64,000 bases of DNA. Origin: DATMER01 sp963741305 (GTDB lineage Bacteria > Acidobacteriota > Thermoanaerobaculia > Multivoradales > UBA5704). Shown here one piece after another: positions 53,262-60,160 of the stretch. The notes under the pieces were generated by a model, which saw only the letters and a program-made list of their open reading frames with translations, made no database searches and was not told the origin of the DNA. The number at the start of each line of letters is the position of its first letter. Positions within the stretch are counted from its first letter, which is position 1. Both the position numbers and the translations under genes were made by a program. Location: positions 2,914,001 to 2,978,000 of the forward strand of contig CAVUHL010000003.1 of the NCBI GenBank assembly GCA_963741305.1, read 5' to 3'.

Positions 53262-53906
53262 ATGACGTTCGCCAAAGAGGCCTGGCCCTTCGTCCTGCCG
53301 TTCGTCTTCGGAGCGGCAATCCTCTACTGGTTCGACCAACCGGGCTGGGCCCTCGCGGCCCTCGTCGTCGGCCTCCTCGTCCTCCTCTTCTTCCGCGACC
53401 CCACCCGCGGCTACGAGGGCGAGGTCGGGGTCGTCCTGGCCGCGGCCGACGGCCTGATCACCCGCATCGACACCATCGAAGATCCGCAGGTCGGCCCTGG
53501 CCGCTACCACCGGATCGTCACCTTCCTCTCCGTATTCGACGTCCACGTGCAGAAAGTCCCGGCCGCAGGCGAGGTGGTCACCTCCCTCTACGCCGTGGGC
53601 AGGAAAGTCGCGGCCTTCCGCGAAGACGCGGGCGACGTCAACGAAAAACACCTCACCGTGATCCGCCGCCAGAACGGCGACACGATCGGGGTGCGGCAGA
53701 TCGCCGGCCTGCTTGCCCGGCGGGTGGTCTGTTATTTGAAAGAGGGAGATCACGTGCACCGGGGGCAGGCGATGGGGCTCATCAAGTTCAGCTCGCGGGT
53801 CGATCTCCTGGTGCCGGAGAGCTACGAGCTGAAGGTGAAGAAGGGGGACCGAGTGAAGAACGGTGCAACGCCCATGGCACTCCCCCCAGGGGAACCAGCC
53901 AAATGA
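53262..53906 (+). CDS. psd: Phosphatidylserine decarboxylase, short type
   Basis: The 214-residue product makes phosphatidylethanolamine from phosphatidylserine. Two N-terminal membrane helices (residues 8-45) are followed by the conserved RIVTFLSVFDVHVQKVPAAG and the KHLTVIRRQNGD region. The self-cleavage site that forms the pyruvoyl group reads IKFSSRVD (near residue 178), whereas the short family usually has FGSR with cleavage between Gly and Ser. The Ser is kept but the Gly is not. It overlaps pssA by four bases, so substrate-making and substrate-using enzymes are coupled. Confidence 0.88.
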   Translation: MTFAKEAWPFVLPFVFGAAILYWFDQPGWALAALVVGLLVLLFFRDPTRGYEGEVGVVLAAADGLITRIDTIEDPQVGPGRYHRIVTFLSVFDVHVQKVPAAGEVVTSLYAVGRKVAAFREDAGDVNEKHLTVIRRQNGDTIGVRQIAGLLARRVVCYLKEGDHVHRGQAMGLIKFSSRVDLLVPESYELKVKKGDRVKNGATPMALPPGEPAK

Positions 53907-54718
53907 TCCAGGACACGCCCCGGCGCCCGGTCTCCCAGAGGCTGCAACGGGGCGCGTACCTGCTGCCGAGCCTGTTCACCGTCGCCAACATGCTGCTCGG
54001 CTTCTACGCCGTCGTGTGCGGGCTGCGGGGGCAGTTCCGGCTGGCGGCGATCCTGGTCTTCGTCGCGGCCATCGTGGACACGTTCGACGGCCTCATCGCC
54101 CGGGTCACCGGTACCGAAAGCGACTTCGGCAAGGAGTACGACTCGCTCGCCGACGTGATCACCTTCGGCGCCGTACCCGCCATCCTGACCTGGCTCTGGG
54201 GGCTCGACGAGCTCCACCGCGACGCCTGGCTGCTGTCCGCGTTCTTCATGATCTGCACCGCGACCCGGCTCGCCCGCTTCAACGTACAGCACAAGGTGGT
54301 GGACAAGCGCTGGTTCGTGGGCCTGCCCACGCCGGCCGCGGCCGGTACGATCTGCTCGCTCCTCTTCTACGCTCCCGACCCGGAGTGGAAGACCTGGATG
54401 ATCGCGCTGGTGGCGGTGTCGCTGCTGCTGGTCGGCCTGCTCATGGTTTCGACCTTCCGTTACCGCAGCGTCAAGGGGTTCGACCCGCGGCAGCGGATGA
54501 GCTACCGGATAGCAGTGCCCATCGCGGCGCTGCTCCTGGTCATCTACTACCAGCCCTACGCCTTCTTCCTGATCCTGGCGGTCGCCTACACCCTCTCTGG
54601 ACCGGCTCTCTGGCTGTTCGGCCAGATCCGTGGACGCGGCCGCAACCAGCCGCCCGAGGGCCCCCCCGAGATCCACGTGGAGCCGGTTCAGGACGACCTG
54701 CCTCCTCTTCGCCGATGA
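53903..54718 (+). CDS. pssA: CDP-diacylglycerol-serine O-phosphatidyltransferase
   Basis: The 271-residue integral membrane product carries the full CDP-alcohol phosphotransferase motif DGx2ARx8Gx3Dx3D (DGLIARVTGTESDFGKEYD, then SLAD) at about residues 62-84. Around seven hydrophobic helices follow. It makes phosphatidylserine for Psd. The ATG overlaps psd, and its own stop overlaps the next gene (ATGA). Confidence 0.94.
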   Translation: MIQDTPRRPVSQRLQRGAYLLPSLFTVANMLLGFYAVVCGLRGQFRLAAILVFVAAIVDTFDGLIARVTGTESDFGKEYDSLADVITFGAVPAILTWLWGLDELHRDAWLLSAFFMICTATRLARFNVQHKVVDKRWFVGLPTPAAAGTICSLLFYAPDPEWKTWMIALVAVSLLLVGLLMVSTFRYRSVKGFDPRQRMSYRIAVPIAALLLVIYYQPYAFFLILAVAYTLSGPALWLFGQIRGRGRNQPPEGPPEIHVEPVQDDLPPLRR

Positions 54719-55659
54719 GTACCATCGCGATCCTCCACCCCGCGAGCCTGGTCGGCAAGGAGCTGCGCGAGGGCCTCGAAAACCGCATGAAGGAATGGCG
54801 GGAGGTCCGCCTGTTCAGCACCGACCCCGAGGAGATCGGCACCCTGACCGAGGTCTTGGGTGCCGCGGCCCTCGTGCAGCTCTACGAGCCCGAGGGCCTG
54901 AAGAACGTCTCGACCATCTACTTCTGCGGCCCGATCGAGAAAAACCGTCCGCTCTTCGCCGACGTGCCCCCCGGCGCGACCGTGGTGGTGCTCTCGCCGG
55001 ACGCGACGCCCGCCGACGGAGAGCCGGTGGTGGCCGGGGTGAACTCCGACGCGGTGCGAGGGGGAGCACGCCTGCTCTCGCCGCATCCGGCGCTGGTCCT
55101 GCTCGCCCACGTGATCGCCCCATTGCGCGCCTTCCAGCCCGTGGACATGGTGGCCACGCTGATCCAGCCGGCCTCGGTCCAGGGGGACGCCGGCGTCCAG
55201 GAGCTGTTCGAGCAGACGCGGGAGATCGTGGCCATGATTGGCCAAAAGGCCACGCAGGTCTACGGCGCGCAGCTCTCGTTCAACCTGCTGCCCACAGCCT
55301 CCGAGGCCCTGCCGCTCTCCGAGCTGCTCCAGAAGATCGTGCCCGAGACGCCCCCGATCCCCCTGCAAGTGCTCCAGGGAGGCATCTTCCACGGCCTGGC
55401 CGCGAGCCTCTACGTCCGCTTCGGGGCAAGCGCGAACCCGAAGGCGCTCCACAAGGCCCTCAAGGCCAATCCCTACATCGAGCTCGCGAAGGACCCCGTC
55501 CACCTCGGCCCGATCGACTCGGCCGCCAGCGACAAGGTCATCGTCGGCAACGTCCGCGAGGACGCCTCCGGAGGCTTCTGGTTCTGGGCGGTGATGGACA
55601 ACCTCACCCGCGGCATGGCCCTGAATGCCATTGAGATTGCGGAGGCGGTGGGGGGCTGA
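54715..55659 (+). CDS. Aspartate-semialdehyde dehydrogenase-like (USG-1 type) protein
   Basis: The 314-residue product follows the ASADH layout: an N-terminal NAD-binding half (STIAILHPASLVGKELREGLENR for GATGxVG) and a dimerisation half with SFNLLPTASEALPLSEL and VRFGASANPKALHKALKANPYIELA. The catalytic Cys (family SNPGC) is missing; the matching stretch reads LLSPHPALVLLAHVIAP. The glycine-rich NADP loop is also changed. It is therefore probably not a dehydrogenase and resembles E. coli USG-1, whose role is unknown. Translational coupling to pssA is unexpected. Confidence 0.75.
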   Translation: MSTIAILHPASLVGKELREGLENRMKEWREVRLFSTDPEEIGTLTEVLGAAALVQLYEPEGLKNVSTIYFCGPIEKNRPLFADVPPGATVVVLSPDATPADGEPVVAGVNSDAVRGGARLLSPHPALVLLAHVIAPLRAFQPVDMVATLIQPASVQGDAGVQELFEQTREIVAMIGQKATQVYGAQLSFNLLPTASEALPLSELLQKIVPETPPIPLQVLQGGIFHGLAASLYVRFGASANPKALHKALKANPYIELAKDPVHLGPIDSAASDKVIVGNVREDASGGFWFWAVMDNLTRGMALNAIEIAEAVGG

Positions 55660-55663
55660 ACAC

Positions 55664-55692
55664 TTGAATCGGCGACCCGGATCTCGTAGACT
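55664..55692 (+). promoter_or_regulatory. Promoter for the small gene at 55710
   Basis: TTGAAT (55664-55669) and TAGACT (55687-55692) are 17 bases apart, immediately after the USG-1-like stop. The predicted start is near 55699, eleven bases before the ATG, with a GGAG ribosome site between. Confidence 0.55.
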
Positions 55693-55709
55693 CACAACCG
55701 GAGATCGTC

Positions 55710-55952
55710 ATGAAACGTCATCTGATCCGAATTGCCCAAGCCAAACCGAATCAAGCTCTCCTCCAGAAGCGAGCGCCTGAGCCTCCGCACGGCAATCGCT
55801 TGAAAAGCTGGCTTGCCGATGCCGAGCAGCTGGCAAACGAGATCCGTTCCAGGCTGGGGCACGATCTGGACGTGGACGATCTCCTGGAGCAAAGCCGCAA
55901 GGATCTGGAACACTCCCGAGCAGGGCCGCTGGGCCCTGAACAAGATTCATAA
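55710..55952 (+). CDS. Small hypothetical protein, 80 residues
   Basis: A promoter-like pair and a GGAG ribosome site precede the ATG. The product is basic at the front (MKRHLIRIAQAKPNQ) and helical and acidic later (KSWLADAEQLANEIRSRLGHDLDVDDLLEQSRKDLEHS), the look of an orphan antitoxin or small adaptor. No family is recognised and no partner gene follows. From 55953 to the start of repeat array 4 at 56032 I see nothing. Confidence 0.45.
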   Translation: MKRHLIRIAQAKPNQALLQKRAPEPPHGNRLKSWLADAEQLANEIRSRLGHDLDVDDLLEQSRKDLEHSRAGPLGPEQDS

Positions 55953-56031
55953 CCTGCCGATCCGCCTCTGCCCTCCAGACTCGGCGCAGGCCTCGGATGC
56001 CCGGGCACCCGCTCCTCGTACTCGCCCCGCG

Positions 56032-56325
56032 TGAACTGTCGAGCGTCTCATCTGTACAAACGATCTCCCCCTCTGTACACCCGAGCGTCTCGGGTGGCCG
56101 TTCGAGCAACTCGTCTGTACAAACTAGCCGCTCGCCTGTACATTGGAGCGGCTCGGTCGTACAAATGAGCGACTCATCTGTACAGCCGAGTGACTCGGGA
56201 ATCTACCCAAGAGGCTCCAATGTACAATCGAACAGATCCTCTGTACATTTGAGCGGCTCGGGAATCCACTTTGGACGCTCGGGTGTACAAACGAGCGGCT
56301 TGTTTGTACACCCGAGCTATCGGGG
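56032..56325. repeat. 21-bp-period array 4 with covarying dyads
   Basis: Fourteen units start every 21 bases exactly (56032, 56053 and on to 56305). Nine of the fourteen open with TGTACA, itself a palindrome. Many then carry a stem around a short centre: CCCGAG-CGT-CTCGGG (56074 unit), ATGAG-CGA-CTCAT (56137), CCGAG-TGA-CTCGG (56158), AACGAG-CGG-CTTGTT (56284), CCCGA-GCTA-TCGGG (56305). The arms change together. The last unit overlaps the final codons of the sigma-54 regulator gene. In the plus direction the frame is open from 55997 and reads as heptapeptides such as SVQTSRS. Confidence 0.95.
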
Positions 56326-57828
56326 GAGCTGAGCCAGCAGCTCAGGGTCCACGCGGCTCTTCACCGTGCGGCGGTCCAGCTCCAGACGGCGCGCAGCCTC
56401 CTCGTAGCTGCCCGCTTGGGCGTAGACGATCGTGCAGTAGCGCTTCAGGATCTCATCCGCGGTCAGCTCGCCGGATAGGAGCTCCTCCGCCAGTCGCTCC
56501 CTCACGCCGGAGGCGCCTCCATCCCCCGCCGGGTGGTACTCGCCGCGGATCAGGACGTTGTTCACGCACTGCGCCAGCTCGCGCACGTTCCCCGGCCATG
56601 GGTAATCCAGGCCCATGTGGTCCCGGATCCAGGACTCCACCTCCCGCGCCACCTCGTCAGCCAGATCGTCTCCCACAGCGCGCTCGACCAGGGCGAGCAG
56701 GAGGTCGGACAGCTCCCGTGGCGAGTCGGCGATCCGCTCCTTCAAGGACGGGGTGACCAGCAGATCCGAGCAGAGACGGTAATAGAGGTCGTCCCGGAAG
56801 CGGCCGGCGCGCATCTCGGCGGCAAGGTCTCGGTTCGTCGCGGCTACCACCTTGCCCTGGAATCTCCGGGTCTGGCTCTCCCCCAGGCGCTGGAAGGTGC
56901 GCGTCTCCAGCACCCGCAGCAGCTTCACCTGGATCGCGGGCTCGACCTCGCCGATCTCATCCAGAAAGACGGTACCCAGCGGCGGGCAGACCTCCAGCCA
57001 GCCGGAATGGTCCGCCACCGCGCCCGTGAACGCTCCGCGCCGGTGGCCGAACAGCTCGGACTCGATCAGGGTCGGCGACAGCGCCGACAGGTTCAGGGGG
57101 AAGAACGACTCCGCCCAGCTCTCGCGGAAGGCCCCGGCGTCCGGGTCGAATGGAATGTAGCGTGACCAGGCGATCGAGCGCGCCACCAGCTCCTTGCCCG
57201 TGCCTGACGGGCCGGTGACCAGGGTGGTCACGTCACCCAGGGTGCGGTAGAGGGAGCGCTGGTAGCGCCGCAGGTCATGCGTGAAGATCGACTGCCAGAC
57301 CTGCGCCCGCAGACGCGCCGCCGGCAGCGAGCCCCCCACGATCGAGCGGAAGGTGAAGTGGAACGCCCGCCGGATCTGGAAGAAGCAGGCGAAGAGGTGC
57401 GCCGCATCGAGCGGCTCGTCCGTGAACCAGGCGAGATCCTCGGCGAAGTCCCGGTAGAAATTGAACGCCGCACGCCTCTCCCCCGCCTTCGGGTCCAGGA
57501 TGGCCGAGTGGAAGCGCTCCTGGTAACGGCCATAGAGCACGTAGGAGACCAGGTCGCGATAGAGCCCCATCTCTTCCCGCGCACTGCGTTTTCCAGCCAG
57601 GCGCTGGCGCAAGGAGGTGGCCAGCTCCTCGGCCTTGGGCGCGATCCGCAGCAGGTTCGGGTTGACCTCGTCCCCCCGCGAGTGCCAGACGATGTCGAAC
57701 GGGGTGAACTCGTCGCCCAGAGCCTGGCGCTCCCAGGTCAGGCGCTCCGTACCAAAGGGATTGCCGTAGGCCAGCCGGGAGATCGCCTCGGCCAGGGCTC
57801 TTTCGCGATCGGACAGCAGCTTCGTCAT
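56317..57828 (-). CDS. Sigma-54-dependent transcriptional activator with unrecognised N-terminal domain
   Basis: The 503-residue product has a 200-residue all-helical N-terminal domain I do not recognise (FFQIRRAFHFTFRSIVGGS near its end). The AAA+ domain follows, with Walker A GPSGTGKE, canonical GAFTGA, Walker B VFLDEIGE and AATNRDLAAEM, but the usual PPLRER sequence is replaced by TPSLKERIADSPRELSDLL. The C-terminal helix-turn-helix is short (SYEEAARRLELDRRTVKSRVD). The core resembles bEBPs of the RtcR-like branch only loosely. The target operon is unknown; the gene end lies inside repeat array 4. Confidence 0.88.
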   Translation of the reverse strand: MTKLLSDRERALAEAISRLAYGNPFGTERLTWERQALGDEFTPFDIVWHSRGDEVNPNLLRIAPKAEELATSLRQRLAGKRSAREEMGLYRDLVSYVLYGRYQERFHSAILDPKAGERRAAFNFYRDFAEDLAWFTDEPLDAAHLFACFFQIRRAFHFTFRSIVGGSLPAARLRAQVWQSIFTHDLRRYQRSLYRTLGDVTTLVTGPSGTGKELVARSIAWSRYIPFDPDAGAFRESWAESFFPLNLSALSPTLIESELFGHRRGAFTGAVADHSGWLEVCPPLGTVFLDEIGEVEPAIQVKLLRVLETRTFQRLGESQTRRFQGKVVAATNRDLAAEMRAGRFRDDLYYRLCSDLLVTPSLKERIADSPRELSDLLLALVERAVGDDLADEVAREVESWIRDHMGLDYPWPGNVRELAQCVNNVLIRGEYHPAGDGGASGVRERLAEELLSGELTADEILKRYCTIVYAQAGSYEEAARRLELDRRTVKSRVDPELLAQLPR

Positions 57829-57906
57829 GGAGGGTCTCCGTGCATGGGATGCAGGGCGACTCTACAGCAGATGTCATGTGGAGGGGAAAGGACAAACGAA
57901 CTCCGG

Positions 57907-57941
57907 GTCCTTTGAGTCCTTTACGTCCTTTTGGTCCTTGG
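57907..57941. repeat. 9-bp-period GTCCTTT array, locus C (single arm)
   Basis: Four units of GTCCTTTNN (57907-57941) keep a nine-base period. A single AAAGGAC on the facing orientation occurs at 57887-57893, but no full opposing array is present. It lies in the divergent gap between the sigma-54 regulator and the SDR gene, as locus B lies between mutS and tsaB. The rest of that 138-base gap shows no clear promoter. Confidence 0.8.
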
Positions 57942-57966
57942 CAGCAGTCCTGCAATCACCCAGGCC

Positions 57967-58968
57967 ATGAGATCGAAGAAGCGCAGAGTCGTCGTCGTCA
58001 CCGGAGCCTCCGCGGGTGTTGGCCGGGCCACGGTCCGTGCCTTTGCCGAGCGGGGGGACTCCATCGGGCTCATCGCCCGCGGAATCGATGGATTGGAAGC
58101 CGCGCGCCACGAGGTCGAGGAGCTGGGAGGCAAGGCCCTCGTGCTGCCCCTCGACGTGGCCGACGCGGCCAAGGTCGAAGAGGCCGCGGCGCGCGTCGAG
58201 CGCGAGCTCGGCCCCATCGACGTCTGGGTCAACAACGCCATGGTGTCGGTCTTCTCCACCGTGGAGGAGACGGAGCCCGAGGAGTACAAGCGGGTCACGG
58301 AGGTCACCTACCTCGGCTACGTCTATGGCACCCTGGCGGCCCTGAAGCGCATGCTGCCCCGCGACGAGGGCGTGATCATCCAGGTGGGCTCGACGCTCGC
58401 CTACCGCGGCATTCCGCTTCAGTCCGCCTACTGCGGCGCCAAGCATGCGATCCAGGGCTTCTGCGATTCCCTGCGCTCCGAGCTCCTCCATGACAAGAGC
58501 GGCGTGCAGGTGACGATGGTTCAGATGCCGGCGCTCAACACGCCCCAATTCAGCTGGGTGAAGAGCCGCCTCCCCCGCAAGCCGCAGCCGGTGCCGCCCA
58601 TCTACCAGCCCGAGGTCGCGGCCCGCGCCATCGTCTGGGCCTCCGACCACCCGCGGCGGGAGGTCTGGGTGGGCAGGCCCACGGTCGTCGGCATCCTCGG
58701 CGACAAGATCGCGCCCGGATTCGCGGACCGCTACCTGGCCCGGAACGGCTACGAAGCCCAGCAGTACAACGGCCTGGACGACCGGCACCGCGCCAACAAC
58801 CTCTGGGAGCCGGTGCCGGGCGACCACGGCGCGCACGGCGATTTCGACGAGCGCGCCACAGACAACAGCCCGCAGCTCTGGGTGACCAAGCACAAGCGCG
58901 GCCTCCTCGCCCTGGCCGCCGTGGGCGGGGCGGGCTTGGCCTGGGCTCTGCGCCCCTCTACCAGATGA
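57967..58968 (+). CDS. Short-chain dehydrogenase/reductase with C-terminal extension
   Basis: The 333-residue product starts at ATG 57967. The Rossmann cofactor site VVVTGASAGVGRATV, the NNAMVS strand (family NNAG), Ser in VGSTLAY, and the catalytic YCGAKHA (YxxxK) are all present. Residues about 235-333 extend past the usual 250-residue SDR, including HRANNLWEPVPGDHGAHGDF and a final hydrophobic segment (GLLALAAVGGAGLAWAL) that may anchor it to the membrane. The substrate is unknown. The 3' end overlaps the next, convergent gene by 11 bases. Confidence 0.9.
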   Translation: MRSKKRRVVVVTGASAGVGRATVRAFAERGDSIGLIARGIDGLEAARHEVEELGGKALVLPLDVADAAKVEEAAARVERELGPIDVWVNNAMVSVFSTVEETEPEEYKRVTEVTYLGYVYGTLAALKRMLPRDEGVIIQVGSTLAYRGIPLQSAYCGAKHAIQGFCDSLRSELLHDKSGVQVTMVQMPALNTPQFSWVKSRLPRKPQPVPPIYQPEVAARAIVWASDHPRREVWVGRPTVVGILGDKIAPGFADRYLARNGYEAQQYNGLDDRHRANNLWEPVPGDHGAHGDFDERATDNSPQLWVTKHKRGLLALAAVGGAGLAWALRPSTR

Positions 58969-59662
58969 TCTTCGTCGAGTGCCCGATCCCGAGCAGGGCC
59001 ACGGCTACGCAGGTCCCTGCCAGGGCGACGGCGCTCCAGCGCGGCCGGTACCCGAGGAGCGCTCCCAGGCCGAACAGGCTGGCGTAGAGGTTGGGCAGGA
59101 ACATGAGGGGCGACGCCCCTACGGTCGCCAGCCAGGCCTCGTTGAACGGGTTCGGGCAGTTGTCGTTCGGCACCAGGAGCACGAATCCCAGCGCCATCAA
59201 ACCCATTAGAGCCTCCTGCCTACGGCCGGAGCGGTAGAGCACGGCCAACGCCGTCGCAGCCAGGAATCCAAACCCGGTCAGGGCGAGATTGAAGCCGAGC
59301 ATAAGCCCGACCTCGCGAAAGGCTTCAGGAGCCGAGAGCCGGAACGGATTGAGCTGGTGCACGGTCGAGGTGCAGACGAAGGAGAGCGGCAGCAGGATCC
59401 AGACAAGCGTGGCGAGGCGCCCATCCGCCAGCCGGGCCGATCGCCGGGCGCGCCAGATCCCCAGAGTCACGAGGCCGGCGGCCAGGGCGAGAACGACCGT
59501 ACCGGCGATAAAGGCCGGTACAAACCAGAAGGGAAAGCTCCGCGCCCGAGGGAGAAGGTCCCAGGCCGTCTTCGCCGTGAGCGTGGCGGCTGTGGCGAAG
59601 AGGACCGCGGCGAGGGCCGCGGTCCGTGGCATGAGGCCCCGCTCCCCGGACGGAGCGCTCAC
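58958..59662 (-). CDS. Integral membrane protein of unknown function
   Basis: The 234-residue product has about seven hydrophobic helices (for example ALAAVLFATAATLTAKTAWDLL, FVPAFIAGTVVLALAAGLVTLGIW, LALTGFGFLAATALAVLY). A conserved-looking loop, VPNDNCPNPFN, lies between the later helices and could face outward. No family is recognised. It begins one base before the stop of the Cys-rich lipoprotein gene in the same direction, suggesting co-transcription. Confidence 0.65.
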   Translation of the reverse strand: MSAPSGERGLMPRTAALAAVLFATAATLTAKTAWDLLPRARSFPFWFVPAFIAGTVVLALAAGLVTLGIWRARRSARLADGRLATLVWILLPLSFVCTSTVHQLNPFRLSAPEAFREVGLMLGFNLALTGFGFLAATALAVLYRSGRRQEALMGLMALGFVLLVPNDNCPNPFNEAWLATVGASPLMFLPNLYASLFGLGALLGYRPRWSAVALAGTCVAVALLGIGHSTKIIW

Positions 59663-59663
59663 C

Positions 59664-60095
59664 TCAGTCGGGCACGCAGCGGCAGCAGTTCGGCGGCGTG
59701 AGGGCCGGGTGCTGCCCCTCGGGGCAGGCTGCGCAACGGACGTTGGAACAGTCCTTGATATTCTGGTCGACGGGCACGCACGCGCAGCAGTCCGGGGGAT
59801 GCAGGGCCGGGGTTTGGCCCTCCGGGCATGAGGCGCAACGGACGTTCGAGCAGGGGCCTCCAGGGCCGCCCTGCGCCGCTGCAGCCGTACCCACGGCGGC
59901 GGCCGAGCCAGCCGCGGCCGTGCCGGTGCCCATGATGCCCGTGCCGCTCTCGCCCGCGTTCGTCTCGGTGGTAGCCGTCCCCGCGGTGACAGCCGCGCCG
60001 GCCGCGGTCGAAGTGTCGCCCGGCTGCGTGCCCGCGCACGCGCCGAGGGCCAGGACGACCGTCAGTACCATCATCAGCAACAACAGTTTCTTCAT
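59664..60095 (-). CDS. Cys-rich lipoprotein with two tandem repeats
   Basis: The 143-residue product starts at ATG 60093-60095 behind AGAGAGGAG. The signal MKKLLLLMMVLTVVLALGAC gives a lipid-attachment Cys at residue 20. An Ala/Gly/Thr-rich linker (21-80) leads to two copies of a 34-residue module beginning CSNVRCASCPEGQTPAL and CSNVRCAACPEGQHPAL and each ending in CC-x-CVP. Each module has six or seven Cys at fixed spacing, suggesting disulphides or metal binding outside the cell. The module is not assigned to a known family with confidence. Confidence 0.8.
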   Translation of the reverse strand: MKKLLLLMMVLTVVLALGACAGTQPGDTSTAAGAAVTAGTATTETNAGESGTGIMGTGTAAAGSAAAVGTAAAAQGGPGGPCSNVRCASCPEGQTPALHPPDCCACVPVDQNIKDCSNVRCAACPEGQHPALTPPNCCRCVPD

Positions 60096-60160
60096 GGAAG
60101 CACTCCTCTCTCCGGTGATGCCACGCCCAAGAGGAGAGATAAGCAAGGCTCGCGCCTGTT

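Noticed and set aside
55997..56332. 112-codon open frame across array 4 as a gene
   Set aside because: It consists only of repeat-encoded heptads, lacks a ribosome site, and overlaps the regulator end. It is kept as part of the array observation, not as a gene.
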